Source: Candidatus Parcubacteria bacterium
Lineage (GTDB): Bacteria > Patescibacteriota > Patescibacteriia > PEXW01
Reading direction: 5' to 3'
DNA length: 49,298 nucleotides
Assembly (NCBI GenBank): GCA_003597955.1
Contig: QZJU01000016.1
Location: 1-49,298, forward strand
Shown here: positions 1-7,747 of the stretch, piece after piece
Layout: each line of letters starts with the position of its first letter
How positions within the stretch are numbered: position 1 is the first letter of the stretch
Program-made: the position numbers and the translations under genes
Notes under the pieces: model-generated
Told to the model about the DNA's origin: nothing
What the model saw: only the letters and a program-made list of their open reading frames with translations
Database searches by the model: none

Positions 1-81
1 ACCCGTATTCATTCGGTACTGAAAATGCCGCCGGTATTGTTTGCCCAACGGCTGCTCCCACTCGTCGAAAAAGTGTCTTAA
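1..81 (+). CDS. possible C-terminal end of a gene cut by the window edge
   Basis: Frame 1 is open from the first base to a TAA at 79-81 and gives about 26 residues with a hydrophobic, proline-containing end (PPVLFAQRLLPLVEKV). It could be the tail of a gene that starts to the left. It is too short to name, and an open frame of this length is expected by chance, so this is only a possibility. Confidence 0.2.
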   Translation, partial: TRIHSVLKMPPVLFAQRLLPLVEKVS

Positions 82-129
82 TTTTGGGGGTCTTGACAAA
101 ATGACAATCTCCAGCCTGCGTTTCGTCTA

Positions 130-204
130 TGGTGCGGGCGACCGGAGTCGAACCGGCGTCTCCACCTTGGAAGGGTGGCATAATAGCCGCTATACAACGC
201 CCGC
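130..204 (-). tRNA. tRNA-Gly(UCC)
   Basis: On the minus strand GCGGGCG pairs with CGCCCGC to make a perfect 7-bp acceptor stem. The anticodon arm is CCACC-CTTCCAA-GGTGG, giving anticodon UCC, and the T-loop is TTCGACT. The discriminator is A and the CCA end is encoded at 130-132. It reads GGA glycine codons. Another tRNA-Gly-like sequence that has lost its 3' half lies just upstream at 223-290. Confidence 0.95.
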
Positions 205-222
205 GTTATTAAATTTAATCGT

Positions 223-290
223 GCGGGATTCCAATATCGCTTTTGATGGAGTGGGAGAAAGCCGAGGTATTACCATTATACGATACCCGC
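223..290 (-). pseudogene. broken tRNA-Gly-like gene (5' half only)
   Basis: Minus strand. The 5' part is convincing: acceptor GCGGGTA, a D-arm of the form GTAT-loop-ATAC, and the start of an anticodon arm (TCGGC then TTTC), closely resembling bacterial tRNA-Gly(UCC). After TTTC the match stops: there is no GCCGA to close the anticodon stem and no proper T-arm, although a short GGAATCCCGC remains. If the missing part began CAA, the loop would be TTTCCAA with anticodon UCC. The apparent break is therefore at anticodon-loop position 35/36, as in the interrupted tRNA-Ala at 28665-28867. Confidence 0.5.
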
Positions 291-415
291 GCAGAATTTT
301 TTCAGTACTCACACCATAACTTAAGCACCCAGGATTTTCAAGTTCAAAACTATCGCAAAACCCGCTTTTGGGCTATAATTTTTATACTTAAATCTTGACA
401 TAACAAAAATCAAAC

Positions 416-2071
416 ATGACAAAGGAGGAGCAAAAAATAAAAGGAATCTTGCTAAAAGCCGGTTATCTGACCGAGGCGGAAATGTCCCGGGCCCAAGCGC
501 TCGCCACCAGCAAAGACCTGCCCTTGGTTGAGTTCTTAATCTCGGAGGATTTGGTGAGCCGCGAACTTTTAGGTCAGGCCGTGGCCAAGGCTTTCGGTTT
601 AAAATTCCTTGACTTAGACGCCAAATCACCTAGCCGCGAACAGGTTGTAAAAATTCCGGAAAGCATCGGCAAAAAAAATCGAGCCGTGCTTTTTTTGGAA
701 GACAGTAAAAAAGTTTTAATCGCCAGTGACCAACCGGATAAACCCAAACTGGCCGGTTTGCTAAAAAGTTATTTCCCCAAGAAAAAAATCGAGTTAGGTT
801 ATGCCTTGCCTTCAGCTATTGACCAAGCCTTCTTTTTTTACCGCAAGCCCTTAAATACCCGTTTCGCCGAAATCATCCGAACCAAAGAACAAATCGCGCC
901 TGAACTTTTGGAAATAATAATTGCCGAGGCGCTGACTTATCGTGCGTCTGACATTCACTTCGACACCCAGGAAAAAGAAGCCCTGGTGCGTTTTCGCATT
1001 GACGGAGTGTTGCAAGAAGCCGGCCGTATTCCCAAAAGCATTTACGAAAACATCTTAAACCGCGTCAAGGTCCAAAGCCATTTGCGGATTGACGAGCATT
1101 TCATAACCCAAGACGGCGCCATGCGGTTTATGCATAACCGCCGACCCATCGATTTGCGGATTTCCATCGCGCCGACTCTGGATGGCGAAAAAATCGTCAT
1201 GCGGATTTTGGCTGAATACGTGAAGAATTTCACGCTGACGGATTTGGGCGTTGCTTCCAAAGATTTGGGCAAGGTCTTTGAGGCCATCCAAAAGCCTTTT
1301 GGCATGATAATCGTTACTGGCCCGACGGGCGCGGGCAAAACCACCACGCTTTACGGACTTTTGCGCATGCTAAACCGCTCTGAAGTCAACATCGCCACCA
1401 TTGAAGACCCGGTGGAATATAAGGTTCTAGGCTTGAACCAAATTCAGGTCAACGAGCAGACAAATCTGACCTTTGCCAATGGTCTGCGTTCGATCGTCAG
1501 GCAAGACCCGGACATAATTATGGTGGGTGAAATTCGAGATGAGGAGACCGCGGAAATCAGCGTTAATGCTGCGCTTACCGGGCACCTTTTGCTTTCCACC
1601 TTTCACGCCAACGACGCGGCCACGGCCATTCCCCGCCTGATTGAAATGGGTGTTGAACCTTTTTTGTTGGCTTCCACCTTGGAACTCTTGGTCGCCCAAA
1701 GGCTGGTGCGGAAACTCTGCGAGCACTGTCGTTACCGGGTGAAAATTTCAAAAACGGAATTAAACAAAATCCTGCCTAACGCCAAGTATTGGTTTGGCCG
1801 GTCGCAGCCAAAAGTTTTCCGGGCTAAAGGCTGTAATCATTGCAGCAACACCGGTTACCGCGGCCGGTTGGGAATTTTTGAATTTATTTCCATGAACCGA
1901 GCCATGCAAGATTTAATCAACCAAAAACCCACGAGTCAGGAGATTTGGCGAGTGGCCAGGAAATTTGGTTCGCGCAGTTTGTTTGAAGACGGTTTGGAAA
2001 AAGTAAAAATCGGCCTGACTTCTTTGGAAGAATTGCTTCGAGTTGCCACGCCCCCGCCAGAGCTAAACTGA
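416..2071 (+). CDS. pilB: type IV pilus extension ATPase PilB (GspE/PulE family)
   Basis: A 551-residue cytoplasmic hexameric ATPase that powers pilin polymerisation. It has an N-terminal MshEN/GspE-N-like region (about 1-150) and an ATPase core with Walker A GPTGAGKT at 302-309. The Asp box (TIEDPVEY), Walker B (DPDIIMVGEIRDEETA) and His box (ATAIPRLIEMG region) follow. Near the C-terminus are the paired CxxC motifs (CEHC, CNHC) of the zinc site typical of PilB/GspE. The ATG at 416 is the only good start; a purine-rich GGAGG lies inside the first codons, with TATAAT at 374-379 upstream. It heads an operon with pilC 11 nt downstream. Its retraction counterpart pilT is at 48107. Confidence 0.95.
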   Translation: MTKEEQKIKGILLKAGYLTEAEMSRAQALATSKDLPLVEFLISEDLVSRELLGQAVAKAFGLKFLDLDAKSPSREQVVKIPESIGKKNRAVLFLEDSKKVLIASDQPDKPKLAGLLKSYFPKKKIELGYALPSAIDQAFFFYRKPLNTRFAEIIRTKEQIAPELLEIIIAEALTYRASDIHFDTQEKEALVRFRIDGVLQEAGRIPKSIYENILNRVKVQSHLRIDEHFITQDGAMRFMHNRRPIDLRISIAPTLDGEKIVMRILAEYVKNFTLTDLGVASKDLGKVFEAIQKPFGMIIVTGPTGAGKTTTLYGLLRMLNRSEVNIATIEDPVEYKVLGLNQIQVNEQTNLTFANGLRSIVRQDPDIIMVGEIRDEETAEISVNAALTGHLLLSTFHANDAATAIPRLIEMGVEPFLLASTLELLVAQRLVRKLCEHCRYRVKISKTELNKILPNAKYWFGRSQPKVFRAKGCNHCSNTGYRGRLGIFEFISMNRAMQDLINQKPTSQEIWRVARKFGSRSLFEDGLEKVKIGLTSLEELLRVATPPPELN

Positions 2072-2082
2072 AGTTTTTAAGT

Positions 2083-3192
2083 ATGACTCCAAGCAAACAG
2101 CCCGCCCGCAAACCACGCGCCAAAACTTATCTATTTAGTTTTGGCTTTTTCAACAAAGACCGGGAATATGTCTTGGAAAATCTCGCCCTCCTTTTAAGTT
2201 CAGGTATGGATGTCTTAGCGGCTTTTCAAGCGATCAAGCAGGATGTCCGTTCGGCGAAAATGCAACAGTTAATAAGCCAAGTGGAAACCAAAATTTCCGC
2301 AGGGTCTTCTTTGTGGCGCGCGCTGGAAGAAACCAAGCTTTTGCCCGGCTATATGCTGTCTTTGTTGAAAATCGGGGAAGCCAGCGGCAGGCTATCAAAG
2401 AATTTGAAAGTTATGGTCTTGCAACAGCAAAAAGACCGAGAATTCCGGTCAAAAATCAGGTCGGCCATGCTTTACCCCAGCGTGGTTTTTGGCTTAACTG
2501 CGATAATTGGCTTGGGCGTTTCTTGGTTCATTCTGCCCAGACTGGCTGAAGTATTTAATCAGTTGCACCAAGACTTGCCGCTTTTGACAACGGTTTTTAT
2601 TGATCTAGGCATTTTTTTGAAAGCTTATGGTTATGTAGTTGTCCCCAGTTTGATATTCATCGTTTTGCTGGTTTGGTACGTGCTGTTTGCCAATGCGAAA
2701 ACCAAACATTTAGGCCAGGAATTCTTGTTCCATTTTCCGGGGATAAAAAAATTAATTCAAGAGGTGGAAATTTCCAGATTCGGCTTTATTTTAGGCACGC
2801 TGCTGGAGTCAGGCCTTCCTGTGGTGGAGGCGATAAATTCACTGCAGCAGACCAGCAGTCTCAAGGCATACCAGCGATTTTACACCTATCTGCAAAAAAG
2901 CATAGAGCAGGGCAATTCTTTTCACGCCAGTTTCAGTAATTACCCCAAAAGCCGGAAACTTATTCCTATACCATTCCAGCAGTTGATTGTGTCCGGCGAA
3001 CAATCCGGAAATTTGGCGGCGGCCTTAATCTATGTCGGCAAAACATTTGACGAGAAAGTTGAAACCAGCAGCAAAAATTTAGCCGTGATTTTGGAACCAA
3101 TCCTTTTGGTCGTCGTTTGGCTGGGCGTTATTGCCGTGGCCGTGGCCGTAATTCTGCCAATTTATAACATGCTTGGCAATATCAACCCTTAA
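2083..3192 (+). CDS. pilC: type IV pilus inner-membrane platform protein PilC (GspF family)
   Basis: A 369-residue membrane protein with two GspF domains (about 25-150 and 225-345) and three hydrophobic segments (about 130-155, 180-205 and 340-362), the usual PilC/GspF layout. The signature LLKIGEASGRL appears in the first domain and LIVSGEQSGNL in the second. It couples the PilB/PilT motors to pilin assembly. It lies 11 nt after pilB and 3 nt before the first prepilin, so it is surely cotranscribed. The length is close to the family norm of about 400 residues. Confidence 0.95.
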   Translation: MTPSKQPARKPRAKTYLFSFGFFNKDREYVLENLALLLSSGMDVLAAFQAIKQDVRSAKMQQLISQVETKISAGSSLWRALEETKLLPGYMLSLLKIGEASGRLSKNLKVMVLQQQKDREFRSKIRSAMLYPSVVFGLTAIIGLGVSWFILPRLAEVFNQLHQDLPLLTTVFIDLGIFLKAYGYVVVPSLIFIVLLVWYVLFANAKTKHLGQEFLFHFPGIKKLIQEVEISRFGFILGTLLESGLPVVEAINSLQQTSSLKAYQRFYTYLQKSIEQGNSFHASFSNYPKSRKLIPIPFQQLIVSGEQSGNLAAALIYVGKTFDEKVETSSKNLAVILEPILLVVVWLGVIAVAVAVILPIYNMLGNINP

Positions 3193-3195
3193 ATA

Positions 3196-3654
3196 ATGAT
3201 CAGGAAAATTTCTTCAAAAAAATTTTATCAAGGCTTTACACTGGTTGAGGTCTTATTGTCTTTGGCCGTGGTGGGGATAATCGCCGCCTCAGCCACGCCC
3301 GTATATCAAGCCCTGCAGAATCGAAATGATTTGGATATTGCCATCAATACGACTGCGCAAGCCATGCGCCGGGCCCAGCTTTTATCGCAAGCAGTTGCAA
3401 ATGATACGACTTGGGGCGTAAAAATTCTAACTGGCAAAATTTCAATTTTTCAGGGCGCCAGCTATGCCGGTCGGGATCAGAATTTTGACGAAGATTTCAG
3501 TTTGCCAAGCAGCATAAACCTTTCGGGTTTGGACGAAGCCGTGTTTGCTAAGTTGTCAGGCTTTCCCCTAACTTCGGGCGCCCTAACTTTAAGTTCGCCA
3601 AACAATGAGAGCCGTACGCTTACGCTCAATAGCAAAGGCACCATCGCCTATTAA
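3196..3654 (+). CDS. type IV prepilin, GspH/FimT-like minor pilin
   Basis: 152 residues. A class III leader (MIRKISSKKFYQG) is followed by the prepilin peptidase site G|FTLVE and a hydrophobic helix (VLLSLAVVGIIAASATPVY), with Glu at +5. The rest is a short beta-rich globular domain as in GspH/FimT minor pseudopilins. It starts 3 nt after pilC. Its 3' end overlaps the next gene by 50 nt. It is likely a priming or minor subunit rather than the major fibre pilin. Confidence 0.85.
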   Translation: MIRKISSKKFYQGFTLVEVLLSLAVVGIIAASATPVYQALQNRNDLDIAINTTAQAMRRAQLLSQAVANDTTWGVKILTGKISIFQGASYAGRDQNFDEDFSLPSSINLSGLDEAVFAKLSGFPLTSGALTLSSPNNESRTLTLNSKGTIAY

Positions 3655-5089
3655 ACCGGGTTCTTCCGCGGTGGAAGTGCTGCTGGCCAGCGCGCTTTTT
3701 GCGCTAATGGTCACGGTTTTCGTGGGCGCGTATATTTTCGGCCGGGAAAGCTCGGCACTTTCCGGCACTCGCAACCGCGCGAATTTACTGGCCGAGGAAG
3801 GCCTGGAAGCGGCTCGGAGCATTCGTGACTCGGGTTTTGCGAATTTAATTGATGGCAACCACGGCTTAAGCCAAGCAACGGGAACTTGGGCATTTACCGG
3901 TCTGACTGACACTTTTGATGTTTTTACTCGGCAGGTAAGCATTTCCACAATCTCCCCGGAAGTCAAGCAAATAATTTCAACCGTAAGCTGGCAGCAAACG
4001 CCGCAGCGGAGCGGTCAAATTTCTTTAGCCAGCCGACTCGCGAATTGGCGGTCGCCAGCAGCCGGCAATTGGGCTTTTCCGATACTGGACGCCTTCTTTA
4101 ATCTGACAGTGGCGAACAGCGGCAATAACACAGCCAATGGTTTGAGTATTGCCTATGCCAATCAGAAAGCTTACCTAGGGCGAGTAAATGGCGGAGGCCG
4201 GGAATTTTTCATTTTTAATGTCGCTGATCCCAACAACCCGATACTTTTGGGCCAACGCCACCTCAATGGTTCGCCCAATGACATCGTGGTAAATGACAAT
4301 TTCGCCTACATTGGCTCCACGGATAACGCTTCGGAATTGCAGATTTTAGACATTAGTGACCCTGCTACCATTGCCAACGCCGGCAAGCTGACAACCGTGG
4401 ATTTGACCGCGGCCAACAGCGGCAATGCCACAGCTGACGCGATCGCTTTGGCTACGGATGGCAGTTATTTGTACATGACCCGCAATGGCGGGAGCGAATT
4501 TTTGATTTTTGACATTCAGACTAATCCCGCCAATCCGGGAAACCCGGTCGGCCAAACAAATGCTTTAGTCGGCGCGCCGAATGATATTGTCGTGAATGGT
4601 AACTATGTTTTCGGCGCCAGCGCTAATGACGCCGCCGAGTTGTATGTCATCAATGTCACCAATAAAACCGCACCGGTGATTGGCGCCAGTTTAAACCTGA
4701 ACAGCGGAAACAATGGAGCCAACGGCCTGGCAATCGCTTTTGCAAATAATTTTGTCTATCTGGGTCGCGCCGCCAGCGTTGCACCGGAATTTTATGTGAT
4801 TAATGCCAGCAATCCGTTGGCACCAAGTCTGACCGGCACACTTGAGCTTGGCGCCAATGTGAATGGGCTGGCTTTTGACCCGGCAAAAAATTACGCTTTT
4901 GCCATAACGGCTGATACGGCGAATGATTTCAAAGTCATCAATGCTAGCGTTCCGGCAACGCCAGTTTTATTAAGCCAATTAAACTTAAACAATTCGCCGG
5001 TAGACGAAGCTTACGCACCGGATATAGATAGAGTTTTAGTTACCAGTTCGGACAACAATCAAGAATTACAAATAATCGCTCCTCAATAA
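3605..5089 (+). CDS. prepilin fused to a LVIVD-type beta-propeller
   Basis: 494 residues. The ATG at 3605 lies inside the previous gene but is supported: it gives a basic 19-residue leader ending in PG, then S-S-A-V-E with Glu at +5 and a hydrophobic helix (VLLASALFALMVTVFVGAY). From about residue 160 to the end there are roughly six or seven repeats of about 45-50 residues. Each has an AYLGR or YVFGA-like strand, then EFFIFNV/ELYVINV, then DPNNP/NPLAP, which is the LVIVD repeat pattern of beta-propellers. This suggests a minor pilin that displays a propeller on the pilus, probably for binding. The ligand is not predictable. Confidence 0.8.
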   Translation: MRAVRLRSIAKAPSPIKPGSSAVEVLLASALFALMVTVFVGAYIFGRESSALSGTRNRANLLAEEGLEAARSIRDSGFANLIDGNHGLSQATGTWAFTGLTDTFDVFTRQVSISTISPEVKQIISTVSWQQTPQRSGQISLASRLANWRSPAAGNWAFPILDAFFNLTVANSGNNTANGLSIAYANQKAYLGRVNGGGREFFIFNVADPNNPILLGQRHLNGSPNDIVVNDNFAYIGSTDNASELQILDISDPATIANAGKLTTVDLTAANSGNATADAIALATDGSYLYMTRNGGSEFLIFDIQTNPANPGNPVGQTNALVGAPNDIVVNGNYVFGASANDAAELYVINVTNKTAPVIGASLNLNSGNNGANGLAIAFANNFVYLGRAASVAPEFYVINASNPLAPSLTGTLELGANVNGLAFDPAKNYAFAITADTANDFKVINASVPATPVLLSQLNLNNSPVDEAYAPDIDRVLVTSSDNNQELQIIAPQ

Positions 5090-5090
5090 A

Positions 5091-5657
5091 ATGCGCGCTG
5101 CTTTTCGAAAATCTACTAAAAAAAAGACCCATTATGGAAAATCATGGTATTTGCCCAAAAACGGCGCCGGCTTCACGCTTATTGAATTACTGTTGTACTT
5201 GGCGTTAATTTCCATAATGGTTTTGGTGATTTCTTCGTTTATGATCATGATTTTGCAATCACGCGTAAAGAACCAAACCATTACCGAAGTCGAGCAACAG
5301 GGCTTGTATGTCATGCAGCTTATTTCGCAAACAATTCGAAATTCAAATACGATAAATTCACCTTTACCAGGCCAAACCGCCGCAGCTCTTTCTTTAAATA
5401 CGCCCTCACCAGTTAATAACCCAACGGTATTTAATCTTACCGCCGGACAATTAAGCCTGACGGAAGGCGCGGGCAGTCCCACAGCCTTAACTTCCGCGCG
5501 GGTTAGCATTAGTAATTTAAATTTTCAAAATTTATCATTAAGCGCGAATTCCGAGCAGGTTCGGGTCAGCTTCACTTTAAGCTATGTCAACCCGGACAAT
5601 CGAAATGAATTTGAATATTCCAAACAATTCGTGACTTCCGCGCAATTGCGCCCGTAA
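5091..5657 (+). CDS. type IV prepilin (PilW/GspJ-like minor pilin)
   Basis: 188 residues. A long basic leader (27 residues, rich in Lys) ends in NGAG and is followed by FTLIE and a hydrophobic helix (LLLYLALISIMVLVISSFMI). After the helix comes EVEQQGLYVMQLISQTIRNS, typical of PilW/GspJ-like pseudopilins. The ATG starts one base after the stop of the propeller pilin, so translation is probably coupled. Minor pilus component; no enzymatic motif. Confidence 0.82.
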   Translation: MRAAFRKSTKKKTHYGKSWYLPKNGAGFTLIELLLYLALISIMVLVISSFMIMILQSRVKNQTITEVEQQGLYVMQLISQTIRNSNTINSPLPGQTAAALSLNTPSPVNNPTVFNLTAGQLSLTEGAGSPTALTSARVSISNLNFQNLSLSANSEQVRVSFTLSYVNPDNRNEFEYSKQFVTSAQLRP

Positions 5658-5660
5658 AAT

Positions 5661-6071
5661 ATGCGAGACTTTTTTCGGTTAAATCACAAATCCAAAGGCT
5701 ATATTGCCCTGTTAAGCTTGATAATTTTAGGCGCGGTCGGTTCGGCCGTGGCAGTTTCAGTTTTGCTTTTGGGCCTGAATTCAACCCGCAATAGCCTAAC
5801 CTTAAATCAGGGCGAACAGGCTAAAGCCTACGCAAACGCCTGCGCTGAAGAAGCATTACAGGCCATTCGGGACAACCCGAATTTTAGCGGGACAGTTAAC
5901 TTGGTGATCGGATCGGGAACCTGTAATTACACCGTGGTTAATGCGGGCGGTCAAAACCGCACAATTACTACAATGGGCAGTCTTGGTGTTGTTGTCAGGA
6001 AGATTTCGATTTTTATCAACCAAATCAGTCCGACAATTTCCATTAGTTTTTGGCAGGAGGTGGCAAACTAG
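5661..6071 (+). CDS. PilX/GspK-like pilus protein
   Basis: 136 residues with a basic N-terminus (MRDFFRLNHKSKG) and a hydrophobic helix (YIALLSLIILGAVGSAVAVSVLLLG). The sequence ALLSL lacks the Glu at +5 of ordinary prepilins, as often seen in PilX/GspK-type minor subunits. The motif EQAKAYANACAEEALQAIR after the helix also fits the PilX N-terminal family. It starts 3 nt after the preceding prepilin, in the same operon. Two Cys residues (in ANACAEE and GTCNY) could form a disulfide. Confidence 0.75.
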   Translation: MRDFFRLNHKSKGYIALLSLIILGAVGSAVAVSVLLLGLNSTRNSLTLNQGEQAKAYANACAEEALQAIRDNPNFSGTVNLVIGSGTCNYTVVNAGGQNRTITTMGSLGVVVRKISIFINQISPTISISFWQEVAN

Positions 6072-6124
6072 CTTCGATCGTGTTATATTATTAAGGTAAA
6101 TTTATCATTAATTCGCTCTAGCGT

Positions 6125-6589
6125 ATGCGGAAAAATCAAAAACATAAGGGCTTCACCTTGCTGGAAATCCTTTTGGTCGTTGCGGCTATTGGGATTCTGG
6201 CCGGCATCGTGATCCTAGCTATTAATCCTAGCAAGCAACTGGCTGACACAAAAAACGCCCAGCGGCGTTCGGATGTCAACACCATTTTGAACGGCATTTA
6301 CCAATATGCCGTGGATAACAGCGGCGTGGTGCCCGCGGCAGTCGTCGCTGGTACAACATGCAATGTCGCGACTCAAGAAGTCTGCAAAACCGGCGCCGTC
6401 TCTTGCGCGGGCCTAACAGACTTGGCGGTTCTGACCACCAACGGTAAATACCTAGTGGCCATGCCGTCAGACCCGACTGGTGCGACAACCAATGGCACTG
6501 GTTATTTCGTTTACAAAAACGCCAATAATCGGGTAACGGTCTGCGCGCCCAATGCGGAAGAAGGGGCGAGTATCAGCGTTACCAGATAA
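6125..6589 (+). CDS. type IV prepilin, candidate major pilin
   Basis: 154 residues. The short leader MRKNQKHKG is followed by FTLLEILLVVAAIGILAGIVILAINP, a classical class III pilin start. The continuation (KQLADTKNAQRRSDVNTILNGIYQYAVDNSG) matches many Gram-positive and CPR major pilins. Four Cys in the C-terminal half could make two disulfides. A 50-nt gap with an AT-rich TGTTATATT (extended -10-like) suggests its own promoter in addition to operon read-through. It is the last gene before a strong terminator. Confidence 0.85.
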   Translation: MRKNQKHKGFTLLEILLVVAAIGILAGIVILAINPSKQLADTKNAQRRSDVNTILNGIYQYAVDNSGVVPAAVVAGTTCNVATQEVCKTGAVSCAGLTDLAVLTTNGKYLVAMPSDPTGATTNGTGYFVYKNANNRVTVCAPNAEEGASISVTR

Positions 6590-6600
6590 GCAAATTATAA

Positions 6601-6638
6601 AAAAACCAAAGCGCTGTAAATCAGTCTTTGGTTTTTTT
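6601..6638. terminator. bidirectional Rho-independent terminator
   Basis: AAACCAAAG at 6603-6611 pairs with CTTTGGTTT at 6626-6634 and is followed by a T run; the opposite strand also ends in T residues. It closes the first pilus operon and probably also the minus-strand DUF167 / phosphatase transcript coming from the right. Confidence 0.8.
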
Positions 6639-6640
6639 AT

Positions 6641-6740
6641 CCAGCACCTTACTGCAAAGTATTAGGCCTGGCAGAAAAAATTACCCTCAAGTCCATCCAC
6701 TCTTGCAGTTAGCTGCGGGGTATTCTTACGAAGGTGCTGG
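6641..6740. ncRNA. 100-nt element closed by a perfect 10-bp inverted repeat
   Basis: CCAGCACCTT at 6641-6650 pairs exactly with AAGGTGCTGG at 6731-6740. Inside, ACTGCAA (6652-6658) can pair with TTGCAGT (6706-6712). A further TACCC/GGGTA pairing could cross the second stem as a pseudoknot. It lies exactly between the DUF167 stop and the terminator, so on the minus strand it would be a structured 3' UTR or processed small RNA. I could not match it to SRP RNA, a riboswitch or an attC site. A small palindromic mobile element is also possible. Confidence 0.4.
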
Positions 6741-6742
6741 AT

Positions 6743-6974
6743 TTATTTAAAAATTTTGTAAGTTTTTGTGCTCCTGTGATGGCCCGAAACCAAAACGATT
6801 CTTGAGGTGTTTAGGTGGGTTTTCAGTAACGCCAGAACCGCTTGGTTAGCCATTTGATTTTCAGGCCGGGCTTTAACCCAAACCACCAAACCCGGGGGGT
6901 GATTTTATGACTGCTAAATGTTTGGCATCGGTCACCACCCTGACCTTAAGAAGTTCAAATTCTGGCTTTGGCAT
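6743..6974 (-). pseudogene. DUF167/YggU-family gene with a frameshift
   Basis: Minus strand. ATG at 6972-6974 opens a frame coding MPKPEFELLKVRVVTDAKH.., which matches the DUF167 start. After KSPPG the frame runs into a stop. A neighbouring frame continues with VWVKARPENQMANQAVLALL and then IVLVSGHHRSTKTYKI, the diagnostic DUF167 second half (VSGH..S..K), to a TAA at 6743-6745. The span of 232 nt is not a multiple of three. A run of six G on the plus strand (6894-6899) lies at the junction and is the likely slip or sequencing-error site. The gene overlaps the end of the phosphatase gene by 20 nt. Repaired, it would be about 77 residues. Confidence 0.75.
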
Positions 6975-7728
6975 ATTTCCGCAAATTATTCAAAAGTTTT
7001 GGGCGGCCGGCATAAAGGTCAGAGGCCTTTGACCGCCAAGGCTGACCTTTCTGATCAAGAATTTCCCCGCCAGCCTCTTTTACGATTATCATTCCAGCCG
7101 CCACATCCCAAAGGTTAACCGGACCGGCGATAATAACGGCGTCCAACCGGCCGGCAGCCAAATAGGCCATGTCCAAAGCCGTTGACCCGGAATGCCTGAC
7201 GGCTCTGACGCGATAACTCAATTTTTCCGCCAGCGCCAAAGAGGCATGCAAAGATCTGGCTGAATGGCTGTAGCCGTAACCGATTATGGTTTGCTTTAGA
7301 TTCCTGACCGGGTTTAGCTTCAGGGGCTTTGGGTTTTTATAAGCGCCCTGGTTTTTAGCGCCGATAAAAATTTCGTTGGTTGCCGGGCAGGTGATAATGC
7401 CAAAAAGGATTTCCGAACCTTCCGCCAAGGCAATTGATACGCCGAAAAACGGAATGTGCAGGACAAAATTCGTCGTGCCGTCCAAAGGATCAATAATCCA
7501 GCGCAGTTTCGATTTACGGTTATGACCCTCCTCGGATAAAATTCCGATATTTGGAAAATGACGTTTTAAAATTTTTTGGATCAGGGCATTCGCGGCTTTA
7601 TCCGTGGCGGTCACCAATTCATGCGCGGATTTTGCCCGGACATCGCTTTGGTGGAGCTTTTTAAAGTTTTTTAAAAGCAGCTGGTCAGCCGCCCGCGCGG
7701 CTTGCAAAGCAATTTTTATAGGTTGCAT
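6955..7728 (-). CDS. inositol monophosphatase family protein
   Basis: About 257 residues from ATG 7728 (a TTG at 7746, 2 nt after the previous stop, would add six residues). The Mg-binding and catalytic motifs of the FIG/IMPase superfamily are present: SEEGH, then WIIDPLDGTTNF, and near the C-terminus LWDVAAGMIIVKEAGG. It is expected to hydrolyse phosphate from inositol-1-phosphate, a sugar bisphosphate or 3'-phosphoadenosine phosphate; the substrate cannot be told from sequence. It lies in a tight minus-strand group with ydcF-like and nfo genes (gaps of 1-20 nt) and overlaps the broken DUF167 gene. Confidence 0.88.
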   Translation of the reverse strand: MQPIKIALQAARAADQLLLKNFKKLHQSDVRAKSAHELVTATDKAANALIQKILKRHFPNIGILSEEGHNRKSKLRWIIDPLDGTTNFVLHIPFFGVSIALAEGSEILFGIITCPATNEIFIGAKNQGAYKNPKPLKLNPVRNLKQTIIGYGYSHSARSLHASLALAEKLSYRVRAVRHSGSTALDMAYLAAGRLDAVIIAGPVNLWDVAAGMIIVKEAGGEILDQKGQPWRSKASDLYAGRPKLLNNLRKYAKARI

Positions 7729-7747
7729 AGGTTTTGGTTTCGACAAA

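Noticed and set aside
321-629. 102-codon minus-strand ORF over the pilB start
   Set aside because: Antisense shadow of the well-supported pilB reading frame.
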